Translations under genes and position numbers: made by a program
From: Alphaproteobacteria bacterium
GTDB taxonomy: Bacteria > Pseudomonadota > Alphaproteobacteria > UBA8366
DNA length: 17,435 bases
Assembly: GCA_018665505.1 (NCBI GenBank)
Contig: JABJCS010000296.1
Location: 1 to 17,435 of the forward strand
Reading direction: 5' to 3'
Shown: one piece after another, positions 1 through 7,164 of the stretch
How positions within the stretch are numbered: position 1 is the stretch's first letter
How the letters are laid out: every line of letters starts with the position of its first letter
The notes under the pieces: model-generated
The model's database searches: none
What the model was told of the DNA's origin: nothing
The model's input: the letters and a program-made list of their open reading frames with translations, nothing else

Positions 1-98
1 ACTTCCGCATCAATCACTCGGAACTCTTTGCGGACAACCGGACGCATATCAATGGGATCGAGAATTTCTGGAACCAGGCGAAGCGCCACATGCGTAAG
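1..98 (+). mobile_element. 3' fragment of an IS1595-family (ISXO2-like) transposase gene
   Basis: Frame 3 from base 3 encodes 32 residues containing ADNRTHINGIENFWNQAKR and ending HMRK. This is the C-terminal signature of ISXO2-like DDE transposases (N-G-I-E-N-F-W followed by a basic K-R helix). In that family the sequence normally continues with an F-N-G-type segment and about 20 more residues. Here the similarity stops near base 98, and the frame runs into the antisense-phase reading of ccoO and ends at a stop at 189-191. The gene is cut by the window start on its 5' side, truncated at its 3' end, and no terminal inverted repeat is visible at the junction. It is therefore an IS remnant left by a deletion or recombination, or possibly an assembly chimera. 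Family assignment rests on motif recognition only. Confidence 0.72.
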
Positions 99-99
99 T

Positions 100-210
100 G
101 TAGATATGTCGGTACTCGCGGAAATGGATGCGCTGGTCGCGTACCTGCAGGTGCTGGGCACAATGGTCGACGTGAACAAGTGGCGTCGTGAAAAGTATGG
201 GGCACGGTGA
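100..210 (+). pseudogene. ccoO: C-terminal remnant of cbb3 oxidase subunit II (CcoO)
   Basis: Frame 1 from about base 100 to the TGA at 208-210 reads V-D-M-S-V-L-A-E-M-D-A-L-V-A-Y-L-Q-V-L-G-T-M-V-D and then a short basic tail. The E-M-D-A-L-V-A-Y-L-Q-x-L-G-T core is the conserved C-terminus of CcoO/FixO, the membrane-anchored monohaem cytochrome c subunit of cbb3 oxidase. The haem-binding part and transmembrane anchor should lie upstream but are replaced by IS1595-type transposase sequence in another frame. In this assembly ccoO is therefore broken, with only ~36 codons left. Its position directly before ccoQ and ccoP, with a TGATG stop/start overlap, confirms the identity. If the junction is real, the oxidase encoded here would lack subunit II unless another copy exists. 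Confidence 0.75.
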
Positions 211-365
211 TGTTCGAGGACTTGGCAATGATCGCGCGCGTGGGTGGGTTGGTATACTTGTTCGCCATATTTGTCGGCGTGCTCGTGTATGCCCTGTGGC
301 CGAGCAATCGAGAGACTTTCGACCGCGCGTCGAAAATTCCCTTGGCGCGGGATGAACCGCTATGA
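210..365 (+). CDS. ccoQ: cbb3-type cytochrome c oxidase subunit CcoQ
   Basis: This 51-aa single-span membrane protein starts with ATG at 210, overlapping the ccoO stop by one base (TGATG). Residues ~10-30 form one hydrophobic helix ending in V-Y-A-L-W-P, followed by a polar tail (N-R-E-T-F-D-R-A). This matches the CcoQ/FixQ pattern of one transmembrane helix followed by a W-P-x-N-R segment. CcoQ is a small non-catalytic subunit that stabilises the cbb3 oxidase complex in the inner membrane. The stop overlaps the ccoP start by four bases (ATGA), so translation is probably coupled. Length and position between ccoO and ccoP fit the family well. Confidence 0.85.
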   Translation: MFEDLAMIARVGGLVYLFAIFVGVLVYALWPSNRETFDRASKIPLARDEPL

Positions 366-1228
366 GCAAACGTGAACTCGATCCAGTCTCGGGAATAGAG
401 ACGACCGGCCATGAATGGAACGGCATCACTGAACTCGATGCACGTGTCCTGAAGGTCATTGTTGGTTGGTATGGGATTTCGATTGCGGTGGCCGTCGTGA
501 TCGTTCTGCTGTTACCGGCAATCCCGTTGTTGAAAACATTCTCTCCGGGATTGTTGAACTATTCCGCGCGCGGTGCCGTGGAGACCGAGCTGCGGTCCGC
601 AGTCATCCGCCAGGGCGATTGGAAAAAGCGCATGTCGGGGCTAAGCGCTACACAGATCGCAGCAGACCCAGACTTGGTGATGATCGCTCAGGCTGGTGGA
701 AAAGCCGCTTTCAAGATGAACTGCGTCGCGTGTCATGGCGAAGCTGGGCGTGGTCAAACCGGGTTCCCGGACTTGACCGATCCCGCTTGGCAATGGGGTG
801 GCAGCCTAGAGGCGATCGTCGAGACGCTGCGGGTCGGCATCAACACGCAGCACGAAAATACGCGTACCGCGGAGATGCTGGCGTTCGGACGAGACGGCTT
901 GTTGACGCGCGGCCAGGTCGTGCAGGTCACCAACTACGTCCGCTCATTGTCGGGGCAATCCCACGATACGGCGGCGGCGGCGACGGGCGCGCCTCTCTTT
1001 ACTGAGTTTTGCGTCGATTGTCATGGCAAGGAAGGTCGCGGGAAGACTGACCTTGGGGCGCCGAACTTGACCGATGGCGATTGGTTATACGGTGGTGCCT
1101 ACGCGGATATTTACACGACCGTGCAGAACGGGCGCAAAGGCTGGATGCCGCATTGGAGCGACCGCTTGGATGCTGAGACGATCAAAATGCTGGCTGTATA
1201 CGTGAAATCGCTAGGTGGCGGGTCATGA
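362..1228 (+). CDS. ccoP: cbb3-type cytochrome c oxidase subunit III (CcoP), dihaem cytochrome c
   Basis: A 288-aa inner-membrane dihaem cytochrome c that passes electrons to the CcoN haem-copper centre of the high-affinity cbb3 terminal oxidase. The N-terminal ~30 residues carry the family-typical D-G-I-E-like segment (here S-G-I-E-T with H-E-W-N-G-I-T-E-L-D). One transmembrane helix follows (~31-57), then two periplasmic class I cytochrome c domains with haem sites C-V-A-C-H (121-125) and C-V-D-C-H (217-221). Likely distal Met ligands are M172 and M262 (G-W-M-P). The length is normal for CcoP. The start overlaps the ccoQ stop, and the stop overlaps the next ATG at 1225. The gene itself is intact although its operon partner ccoO is broken upstream. 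Confidence 0.95.
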   Translation: MSKRELDPVSGIETTGHEWNGITELDARVLKVIVGWYGISIAVAVVIVLLLPAIPLLKTFSPGLLNYSARGAVETELRSAVIRQGDWKKRMSGLSATQIAADPDLVMIAQAGGKAAFKMNCVACHGEAGRGQTGFPDLTDPAWQWGGSLEAIVETLRVGINTQHENTRTAEMLAFGRDGLLTRGQVVQVTNYVRSLSGQSHDTAAAATGAPLFTEFCVDCHGKEGRGKTDLGAPNLTDGDWLYGGAYADIYTTVQNGRKGWMPHWSDRLDAETIKMLAVYVKSLGGGS

Positions 1229-1404
1229 GGAATCCGGTCGTTGTCATAATGGTAGCCGTTGCTGTCGCATTTTTGATGAATCATGCCGTAATGGTGATGC
1301 TCAGCGTGGAGAGTTGGCCGACCCAAATTGACGAGCAACGCCAAACGCCCGACATTCAGGTGAGACAGTCCTCTTTGTCGGTAACCGATGGGCAAGCGCG
1401 ATGA
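1225..1404 (+). CDS. Small predicted membrane protein (59 aa) in the cbb3 gene cluster
   Basis: ATG at 1225 overlaps the ccoP stop by four bases, and the stop at 1402-1404 overlaps the next ATG at 1401 by four bases, so the frame is held on both sides by ATGA junctions. That is strong positional evidence for real translation. The product begins M-R-N-P-V-V-V-I-M-V-A-V-A-V and has one hydrophobic helix at residues ~4-27, then a hydrophilic tail rich in Gln, Ser, Thr and Asp. It contains no cysteine and no cytochrome motif. A small assembly or accessory subunit of the oxidase is plausible from position, comparable in size to the single-helix proteins encoded in fixNOQP/GHIS regions, but I recognise no family. 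Confidence 0.65.
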   Translation: MRNPVVVIMVAVAVAFLMNHAVMVMLSVESWPTQIDEQRQTPDIQVRQSSLSVTDGQAR

Positions 1405-2183
1405 CCGAAGCCATGCATTCCCGACGCGCCTTCGATACGCCGGACCTGACAAGCGACCTACCGGTCCAGTGGTTAAAAAGAGGATGGGCGGATTTTCGGG
1501 CCAACATGATTCTTAGTCTGGTTTATGGCGGTGTGTTTGCGGCCGCCAGCATTGTCCTGGTCTTCGGTCTCTACGCGCTCGATTTGCATTGGGTTATTTT
1601 ACCCGCGGCTGCGGGCTTTACGATTGTCGGTCCATTGATGGCGATGGGCTTGTACGAAGTCAGCCGCTGCCGAAGTGCGGGCGAACCCGTACGCTTGGGG
1701 GCGGTCGCCGTGGTGAAGACCCGGAATCCGATCCAAGTCGGATTCATGGCGGTGTTGCTGATGATCGGTTTCATGGTTTGGATCCGCGTGGCAATGATCA
1801 ATTACGCGTTGTTCTTCGGATTGATTGAGTTTCCGGGTTTTGCTGAAACCTTCGCATTACTCGCGACGCCAAAAGGCACCGGCATGTTGTCGGTGGGAAC
1901 TTTTCTCGGTGCTTTGTTCGCCATTATTGCCTTCAGTATCACGGCATTTTCACTACCGGCGTTTCTCAACGAGGACTTGGATACCATCACGGCGATGGTT
2001 CGTAGCGCCGCCGTGGTTCGTTATAATCCCATGGTGGCGTTTAAATGGGCGATCATTGTCTCTATCGGGACGATGATCGGATTCGCGACGGGCTTTATTG
2101 GCTTTATAGTCGTCTTTCCGATTCTCGGCTATGCGACCTGGCATGCTTATTCGGACACCTTGGCGAAGCAGACCGCGCCGTAG
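1401..2183 (+). CDS. DUF2189-family integral membrane protein
   Basis: A 260-aa polytopic membrane protein of the DUF2189 type. The N-terminus (L-P-V-Q-W-L-K-R-G-W-A-D-F-R) precedes about six hydrophobic segments at residues ~38-60, 65-85, 113-140, 160-190, 213-235 and 235-250. Between the second and third is the conserved-looking G-P-L-M-A-M-G-L-Y-E-V-S-R. No enzymatic motif is seen. DUF2189 genes are often found next to cytochrome oxidase genes in Alphaproteobacteria, and here the start overlaps the upstream small ORF by four bases, so it is the last gene of the ccoOQP transcription unit. Its stop lies four bases from the stop of the convergent monooxygenase gene. Function unknown; a role linked to respiratory-complex biogenesis is inference from position. 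Confidence 0.85.
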   Translation: MTEAMHSRRAFDTPDLTSDLPVQWLKRGWADFRANMILSLVYGGVFAAASIVLVFGLYALDLHWVILPAAAGFTIVGPLMAMGLYEVSRCRSAGEPVRLGAVAVVKTRNPIQVGFMAVLLMIGFMVWIRVAMINYALFFGLIEFPGFAETFALLATPKGTGMLSVGTFLGALFAIIAFSITAFSLPAFLNEDLDTITAMVRSAAVVRYNPMVAFKWAIIVSIGTMIGFATGFIGFIVVFPILGYATWHAYSDTLAKQTAP

Positions 2184-2187
2184 CCCC

Positions 2188-3936
2188 TCAAATCATTGGA
2201 ATACGCTTCGCGGCAACCGCGGCCGGTGAGAGGACATCCATATCTAGTTCGACATGCCATCGATCCGTGTGTCGGATTTTCGGCGCGGCATTCGTCTCCG
2301 GCGTCTTGTTGAAGACAAAACCTTCGTAGCCGTTATCCATGACTTCGTTGCATTTGTTCACATAGATCGGAAAACCGCCGATATACGGCATGAAGACCCG
2401 GGGTCGACCGGGCATATTCGCGCCGACATACCAAGAACTGCAAGTTGAGCGAAGTGAGATCGCAGCGACCTCGTTGACGTGGTCGACCCAATCGTCCTCG
2501 TCGGAGAGTTTTGGCTCGATTGTCTCTACCCCAATGTCCCGCATATGGCCCATGCAATCGACCATCCAATCCGCATGCTGTTCGATGGATTGAATCATAT
2601 TGGCGAGGACAGAGGGACTGCCGGGTCCCGTGATCATAAAGAAATTCGGGAAACCGACTGTCGATAAGCCCAGATAAGTACGCGGGCCCGCTTCCCATTT
2701 CTTGGTCAGCGCCAGACCGTTGCGTCCGGTAATCTTTATCTTGTCGAAAGAGCCGGTCATCGCGGCAAAACCGGTCGCCAATACCACGGCATCGAGCTCA
2801 TGCTCAACACCGTCGGTGACAATGCCGTTTTCGGTCAGCCGTTCAATCGGCTTCTCCGATACGTCCACTAATTTCACATGTGGCTGATTGAAGGTTTGGT
2901 AGTAGCCGGTATCGACGCAGAGCCGCTTACAGCCGAAAATATTGTCTGGGCTCAATAAGTCGGCAACATCAGGGTCGTCGACCACGTCGCGAATTTTTCG
3001 GCGCGCGAACACGGCCGCCGTCTCGTTAGCGTCCTTCTCGAACAATAAATCTCCAAATGCTCCAAGGAATGGCAAGCCGCCACGCTGCCAGAACTCTTCA
3101 TATTGTTCTTCACGCTCTTCGGGAGTTGCTTCCAACGCCGGTTTCAAATTGAACGGAAAATAAATGCCGACTGGGCGCGCGCGCGCCTTGGCGCGGAAAG
3201 CGGGATAATCCTCTTTGATGCGTCGTTCGTGCTCGGGATCCATCTTCTGGTTCCACGCCGGCACCGCGTAGTTCGGCGTGCGCTGGAACACGGCCAGCGA
3301 TTTGGCTTGTTCCGCGATGATCGGAATGGATTGGATGCCGGAAGAACCCGTGCCGATGACGCCGACGCGCTGGCCAGTGAAGTCGACGCCCTCCTTCGGC
3401 CATTCGCCGGTGTGGTAAATCGGGCCTTTAAAGTCATCGAAGCCTTCGAATGCCGGGGTATTCGCTGCCGAGAGGCAGCCAACGGCCATAATGCAAAATT
3501 GCGCAGAGACACGGTCGCCTTGATCCGTCTCGACCTGCCAGCGGTTTGTGCTCTCGTCGAAAGCTGCCGTCGTCACGCGCGTGTCGAAATGAATGTCCTG
3601 CCGTAAATCAAAGCGGTCCGCAACGTGATTGGCATAGTCGAGGATTTCGGGCTGGGGCGAATATTTCTCTGTCCAATGCCATTCCTGATCCAGCTCTTCA
3701 GAGAATGAATAGGAATACTGTAGGCTTTCCACGTCACAGCGCGCACCGGGGTAACGGTTCCAATACCAAGTGCCGCCGACACCGCTGCCCGCTTCATAGA
3801 CGCGGGCCGTGAAACCCTGTTGGCGCAGACAATGGAGCATATACATACCCCCGAAGCCGGCGCCGACGACAATGGCGTCGAAACTCGCGTCGATTTCCGG
3901 AGAGCGGGTGTTTTCGGTCGCGTCAATCGCACTCAT
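2188..3936 (-). CDS. Flavin-containing monooxygenase, Baeyer-Villiger type
   Basis: A 582-aa FAD/NADPH monooxygenase. The FAD Rossmann motif G-A-G-F-G-G is at 25-30, followed by G-G-T-W-Y-W-N-R-Y-P-G-A-R-C-D at ~54-68. The type I Baeyer-Villiger fingerprint F-K-G-P-I-Y-H-T-G-E-W-P lies at 169-180, and the NADPH Rossmann motif G-T-G-S-S-G at 195-200. Such enzymes insert oxygen next to a ketone carbonyl, giving esters or lactones; the substrate cannot be read from sequence. The length is typical. The start is set at 3936 because AAGGA lies about 9 nt upstream and residues just after it begin the conserved domain. The longer frame to 4077 would run into the upstream CDF gene. It follows that gene by 82 bp on the same strand and may be co-transcribed. 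Confidence 0.93.
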   Translation of the reverse strand: MSAIDATENTRSPEIDASFDAIVVGAGFGGMYMLHCLRQQGFTARVYEAGSGVGGTWYWNRYPGARCDVESLQYSYSFSEELDQEWHWTEKYSPQPEILDYANHVADRFDLRQDIHFDTRVTTAAFDESTNRWQVETDQGDRVSAQFCIMAVGCLSAANTPAFEGFDDFKGPIYHTGEWPKEGVDFTGQRVGVIGTGSSGIQSIPIIAEQAKSLAVFQRTPNYAVPAWNQKMDPEHERRIKEDYPAFRAKARARPVGIYFPFNLKPALEATPEEREEQYEEFWQRGGLPFLGAFGDLLFEKDANETAAVFARRKIRDVVDDPDVADLLSPDNIFGCKRLCVDTGYYQTFNQPHVKLVDVSEKPIERLTENGIVTDGVEHELDAVVLATGFAAMTGSFDKIKITGRNGLALTKKWEAGPRTYLGLSTVGFPNFFMITGPGSPSVLANMIQSIEQHADWMVDCMGHMRDIGVETIEPKLSDEDDWVDHVNEVAAISLRSTCSSWYVGANMPGRPRVFMPYIGGFPIYVNKCNEVMDNGYEGFVFNKTPETNAAPKIRHTDRWHVELDMDVLSPAAVAAKRIPMI

Positions 3937-4018
3937 TCTCGTATTCGTCCTTTTAGTCGATACCGTCGGAACTTTGTCTAAATTTAGGGTGGATGTGGCC
4001 GGCTTACAGTCCCGAATA

Positions 4019-4954
4019 TTAAAGGCCGCGCATCGACCGGCGATGGCCGAGCCATGATTGCGCCTCGATAAAGACACGGTTTATTTCCGGAAACTCGCTC
4101 TTAATCCGCTTTTCCATACCGCTGATAACATCTTCCACATCGTTGGCATCCATGTTGTCGATAAAATCGACACTGATATTCAACAACACGTCAGTCGGTC
4201 CCAGATGCATGGTGAGGACTTCATTCACTCGTTTCACGCGCCGCTCAGCTTCCAGCAATCTTTCGATGCGATTGACCGTCGCGGGGGTCGCGCTTTCGCC
4301 GACCAGCAGCCCCTTGCATTCATAGGCCAGCAATATGGCGGTGAGCGCTAGAATAACGCCGATGACGATGGAGGCGATCCCGTCCATCTCCGGAATGTCG
4401 AGCCAATCGCCGAGTGCGATACCGGCCGCCGCGACGATTAATCCGAGCATCGCAGCGGAATCCTCGAATAATACCGTGAAGACTGTCGGATCCTTGCTGC
4501 GGCGGACGGCTTCGAAATATCCGAGATCTCCTTTCCGTTTCTTGAATTCCTTGAATGCGAGCCACCACGCGACCGCCTCGAAGAGACCGGCAAGGCCGAG
4601 GACAGCGTAGTTGATTTCCGGATTGGCGACCGGATGCGGTGTGATGACTTTGCTGATGCCTTCCATGAAGGAGAAGCCAGCCCCCGCCCCGAAGATCAAG
4701 ATCGCCACCAGGAATGACCAGAAATAAAGCTCCATCCCATAGCCGAAGGGGTGCTTGGCGTCGGCCGGTTTCTGCGAGCGTTTGATGCCGTAGAGCAGCA
4801 ACATTTGATTGCCGGTATCGACCACCGAATGGATTGCTTCGCTCAGCATGGCGGAGCTGCCGGTCACTGAAGCGGCAGAGAACTTTGTCACCGCAATGAG
4901 GCCATTGCCGATCAGCGCGGCGTAAATGACTTTTTTTGAAGAAGGGTCGGCCAT
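4019..4954 (-). CDS. Cation diffusion facilitator family transporter (ZnT9/SLC30A9-like)
   Basis: A 311-aa inner-membrane metal/proton antiporter of the CDF family. About six membrane helices occupy residues ~8-215, followed by a cytoplasmic CDF C-terminal domain (~225-300). The helix II metal site is H-S-V-V-D (H42, D46). Helix V carries F-E-D-S-A-A-M-L-G (E164, D165), a variant typical of the ZnT9-like branch instead of the usual H/D-x-x-x-D. Metal specificity is therefore uncertain (Zn, Co, Fe or Mn). No clear Shine-Dalgarno precedes the ATG, but TATAGT (4963-4968 read on the minus strand) sits 8 nt upstream, suggesting a leaderless or very short-leader transcript. It is divergent from the CoA-transferase gene. 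Confidence 0.92.
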   Translation of the reverse strand: MADPSSKKVIYAALIGNGLIAVTKFSAASVTGSSAMLSEAIHSVVDTGNQMLLLYGIKRSQKPADAKHPFGYGMELYFWSFLVAILIFGAGAGFSFMEGISKVITPHPVANPEINYAVLGLAGLFEAVAWWLAFKEFKKRKGDLGYFEAVRRSKDPTVFTVLFEDSAAMLGLIVAAAGIALGDWLDIPEMDGIASIVIGVILALTAILLAYECKGLLVGESATPATVNRIERLLEAERRVKRVNEVLTMHLGPTDVLLNISVDFIDNMDANDVEDVISGMEKRIKSEFPEINRVFIEAQSWLGHRRSMRGL

Positions 4955-4962
4955 GGATCGGG

Positions 4963-5002
4963 ACTATAGTGACACAGACCCATTCCATAAACGAATTTAT
5001 GG
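4963..5002 (-). promoter_or_regulatory. Candidate CDF promoter with overlapping inverted-repeat operator
   Basis: Between the divergent CDF and CoA-transferase genes, CCATAAA (4985-4991) and TTTATGG (4996-5002) form a perfect 7-bp inverted repeat with a 4-nt centre. On the minus strand TATAGT (4963-4968) resembles a -10 box. TTTATG, 17 nt upstream of it, occupies the -35 position and falls inside the inverted repeat. A repressor bound to the repeat could block this promoter. The -35 match is weak (3 of 6), so the promoter call is tentative; the inverted repeat is seen directly. Confidence 0.4.
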
Positions 5003-5103
5003 CAAATGACATGCGACGACACTTCCGTCGGCCGCGTTGTCAGGACCGAACGCCGTTATATCTAATCCCTTGCGATGCACCATTCGGATCAAGGGGACGA
5101 GGG

Positions 5104-6306
5104 ATGACGACGAAACCGCTGCAAGGACTCAGAGTCCTCGATGTATCGAATTTCATGGCCGGGCCGTTTTGCGCCACACAACTTGGCGAATTCGGAGCTG
5201 AGATCATTAAGGTGGAGTTGCCTGGTATCGGTGACCCCATGCGGAAATTTGGCACACCGACCGATTCTGGCGACACACTCTGTTGGTTGAGCGAGGCGCG
5301 GAATAAAAAATCCGTCACACTTGATCTTCGCAAGCCAGACGGTGTCGCCATCTTGAAACGCCTGGTCGAAAAGGCCGACATCCTCGTCGAGAATTTTCAG
5401 ACCGGCACCATGGAAGGTTGGGGTGTCGGTTGGGACGTGCTGCACGCGTTCAACCCGAAGTTGGTGATGGTCCGGATTACTGGGTACGGACAGACCGGGC
5501 CAAATGCCAATCGGCCGGGATTTGGGCGGATCGCTAATGCATTTGGCGGATTGGCGTTTCTGGCCGGCGACCCTGATAGGCCGCCATCGACGCCGGGCTC
5601 GCCCACGATCCCTGATTATTTGGCTGGTCTTTATGGCGCATTCGGTGCGCTGATGGCGGTACGTGCACGAGAGATCACTGGAGAAGGGCAATTCATTGAT
5701 ATCGGTCTATACGAACCGATCTTCCGTTTCCTCGATGAGCTCCCCGCAGCCTATCATTTCAATGGATTTATTCGCGAGCGTATGGGGCCGGCGATGAAGA
5801 ACGCCATTCCGCATAGCCATTATCCGACCAAGGACGGTCGCTGGGTCGCCGTCGCTTGTACAAATGACAAGATATTCGAACGCCTCGCTAAATTAATGGG
5901 CATGCCGGAAGTCGCGGGCGACGGGAAATGGGGCACTTTTCCAGGACGCGACGCGGACCGAAACGCAGTCGATGCAGCAGTCACCCATTGGACGACGTCG
6001 ATGGACCGCGATGGAGTCTTAGGCCAGTGCAATGAGGCTCAGGTGCCGTGCGGCTCCGTCTACGGCATCGACGAGATTTTCGAAGACGAGCAATATGCGG
6101 CACGTGGAAATATCCGCTTCATTGAAGACCCAATCTCGAAGGTCGAGGTGGCGTTGCAGGATACGGTGCCCAGATTGAGCGCGACGCCCGGCTCTATCGA
6201 CTCCTTGGGACCCGCCCTTGGTGCCCACAACCGCGAAGTGTATGTCGACCTGCTGGGAATGTCGGAGGCGGAGCTTTCGGCCTACCAGGACACCGGCATC
6301 GTCTAA
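5104..6306 (+). CDS. CaiB/BaiF family (family III) CoA-transferase
   Basis: A 400-aa cytoplasmic family III CoA-transferase, which moves CoA between carboxylic acids through an aspartyl-CoA thioester. The N-terminus (L-Q-G-L-R-V-L-D-V-S-N-F-M-A-G-P-F) and G-A-E-I-I-K-V-E followed by G-D-P-M-R are classic family features. V-E-N-F-Q-T-G at ~95-101 and the catalytic Asp region P-D-Y-L-A-G (D171) follow. The length matches single-domain members. The ATG at 5104 is preferred to the upstream in-frame start near 4936 because the family alignment begins a few residues in. A purine-rich AAGGGGACGAGGG precedes it, and the extension would cover the divergent promoter region. Substrates are unknown. The stop lies 1 nt from the stop of the convergent redoxin gene. 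Confidence 0.92.
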   Translation: MTTKPLQGLRVLDVSNFMAGPFCATQLGEFGAEIIKVELPGIGDPMRKFGTPTDSGDTLCWLSEARNKKSVTLDLRKPDGVAILKRLVEKADILVENFQTGTMEGWGVGWDVLHAFNPKLVMVRITGYGQTGPNANRPGFGRIANAFGGLAFLAGDPDRPPSTPGSPTIPDYLAGLYGAFGALMAVRAREITGEGQFIDIGLYEPIFRFLDELPAAYHFNGFIRERMGPAMKNAIPHSHYPTKDGRWVAVACTNDKIFERLAKLMGMPEVAGDGKWGTFPGRDADRNAVDAAVTHWTTSMDRDGVLGQCNEAQVPCGSVYGIDEIFEDEQYAARGNIRFIEDPISKVEVALQDTVPRLSATPGSIDSLGPALGAHNREVYVDLLGMSEAELSAYQDTGIV

Positions 6307-6307
6307 C

Positions 6308-6853
6308 TTACTCGCTTCGCAATGCTTGGAGCACCTCCTGAACTGCTGGCCGCTCGGTATAGTATTCCCGCGAGAAGCGGTGCGTAATCGTTCCTTTCGG
6401 ATCGATCACAAAGATGATCGGATGTGGTAGGTCGTATCCGGCGGCTTTATCCAAGACATCAAACGCCTGGATAAGCACTCTTTTTGGATCTGACAGGGTT
6501 CGAAACTTTAAACTTCGACGCTTGGCAAAGCGCGCGAGTTTCGTCGGCGTATCCGGGGTAACGGTTGCGACGCTGTAACCCAGCTTCTTGAAGTTTTCGT
6601 GCTGTTTATTCCAGACGACCGCCTGGGATTTACAGTATGGTCACCAGTCGAGTGATCGGGAAAATAACAAGATCAATCCATTCGGCCCCGCCAATGATTG
6701 CAGGTGCTGGGGCTTGCCGTCTTGGTCAGCCGCGGACAATGACGGCGCCATCCGGTCGCCGACTTTTTTGCCGATCGTGAGATCGTCTTGTGCCGTTGCT
6801 GCGGATGCCGACACGGCAATCATCAATGCCAATACAAGATGCTTCACGTTCAA
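6308..6853 (-). CDS. Periplasmic redoxin (AhpC/TSA-like) selenoprotein with in-frame UGA
   Basis: Reading UGA 6641-6643 as selenocysteine gives one continuous 181-aa protein with Sec at residue 71. It has a signal peptide (cleavage likely after A-T-A, ~residue 21), K-V-G-D-R-M-A-P-S, D-x-D-G-K-P, then L-F-S-R-S-L-D-W-U-P-Y-C-K-S-Q and ~105 further residues of thioredoxin fold. The latter includes T-P-D-T-P, L-S-D-P-K and F-V-I-D-P-K-G-T-I. Cysteine homologues of this peroxiredoxin-like family carry D-W-C-P-[FY]-C, so UGA replaces the first redox Cys exactly. A SECIS-like hairpin follows. The start could be TTG 6853 or, more naturally, GTG 6847 (AGAAGG upstream). It probably acts as a periplasmic thiol or peroxide reductase. 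A stop-split annotation would yield a false 70-aa fragment. Confidence 0.85.
6611..6643 (-). promoter_or_regulatory. Bacterial SECIS-like hairpin and Sec UGA of the redoxin gene
   Basis: On the minus-strand mRNA, UGA (6641-6643) is followed after 20 nt by the loop GGUC (6617-6620). The loop is closed by a 6-bp stem CCAGGC/GUCUGG (6621-6626 with 6611-6616, one G-U pair). A C/A mismatch and two more pairs extend the stem below. A GGUC apical loop about 20 nt after UGA closely resembles the E. coli fdhF SECIS, which SelB recognises to insert selenocysteine. The element lies wholly inside the coding frame, as bacterial SECIS elements do. Confidence 0.78.
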
Positions 6854-6992
6854 TCACCTTCTGCTAATAAGAAAATTGCCGCACCCTAATAACTCTTGGC
6901 CCTCAACGGAATTCACAACTGCGTGCTTGAAATGATGGGGATCGGAGATTAGTTCAGTATTGTCGTCAGCGCGTTGTTGCGCCGGCGGCGAA

Positions 6993-7149
6993 CGTTCTCG
7001 GGGCGGGGTGAAACTCCCCACCGGCGGTAATTGCGCAACGGGCTCATCGGCCCACGCATCAGCCCGCGAGCGCCCACCAAGGTTCGGTGGGGTCAGCAGA
7101 TTCGGTGTAATTCCGAAGCCGACGGTCATAGTCCGGATGGAAGAGAGCG
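6993..7149 (+). ncRNA. FMN riboswitch (RFN element)
   Basis: All hallmark RFN blocks are present in order: GGGGCGGGGTGAAACTCCCC (P2), ACCGGCGGTAAT, AGCCCGCGAGC, a variable hairpin CCCACC/GGTGGG (~7074-7090), CAGATTCGGTGTAATTCCG, AAGCCGACGGT and ATAGTCCGGATGGAAGAGAG. The closing P1 helix is CGUUCUC (6993-6999) with GAGAGCG (7143-7149), including one G-U pair. The aptamer binds flavin mononucleotide and lowers expression of the downstream gene. It lies 91 nt ahead of ribH on the same strand, consistent with FMN feedback on riboflavin synthesis. Confidence 0.96.
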
Positions 7150-7164
7150 GGAAACGCGAAATCG

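Noticed and set aside
3103..3606. Long plus-strand open frame opposite the monooxygenase gene
   Set aside because: It is an antisense shadow of GC-rich coding sequence, with no recognisable domain and no ribosome site.
3937..4077. 47-residue N-terminal extension of the Baeyer-Villiger-type monooxygenase
   Set aside because: It overlaps the end of the CDF gene and carries no family similarity, whereas an internal ATG at 3936 has a good AAGGA site.
4936..5103. N-terminal extension of the CoA-transferase
   Set aside because: It covers the divergent promoter and palindrome and overlaps the CDF start; family similarity starts a few residues after the ATG at 5104.
6641..6643. UGA in the redoxin gene as a pseudogene-making stop or sequencing error
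   Set aside because: The frame continues unbroken through a full conserved fold, the UGA sits exactly on a redox Cys position, and a SECIS-like hairpin follows. A second gene in the window shows the same pattern.
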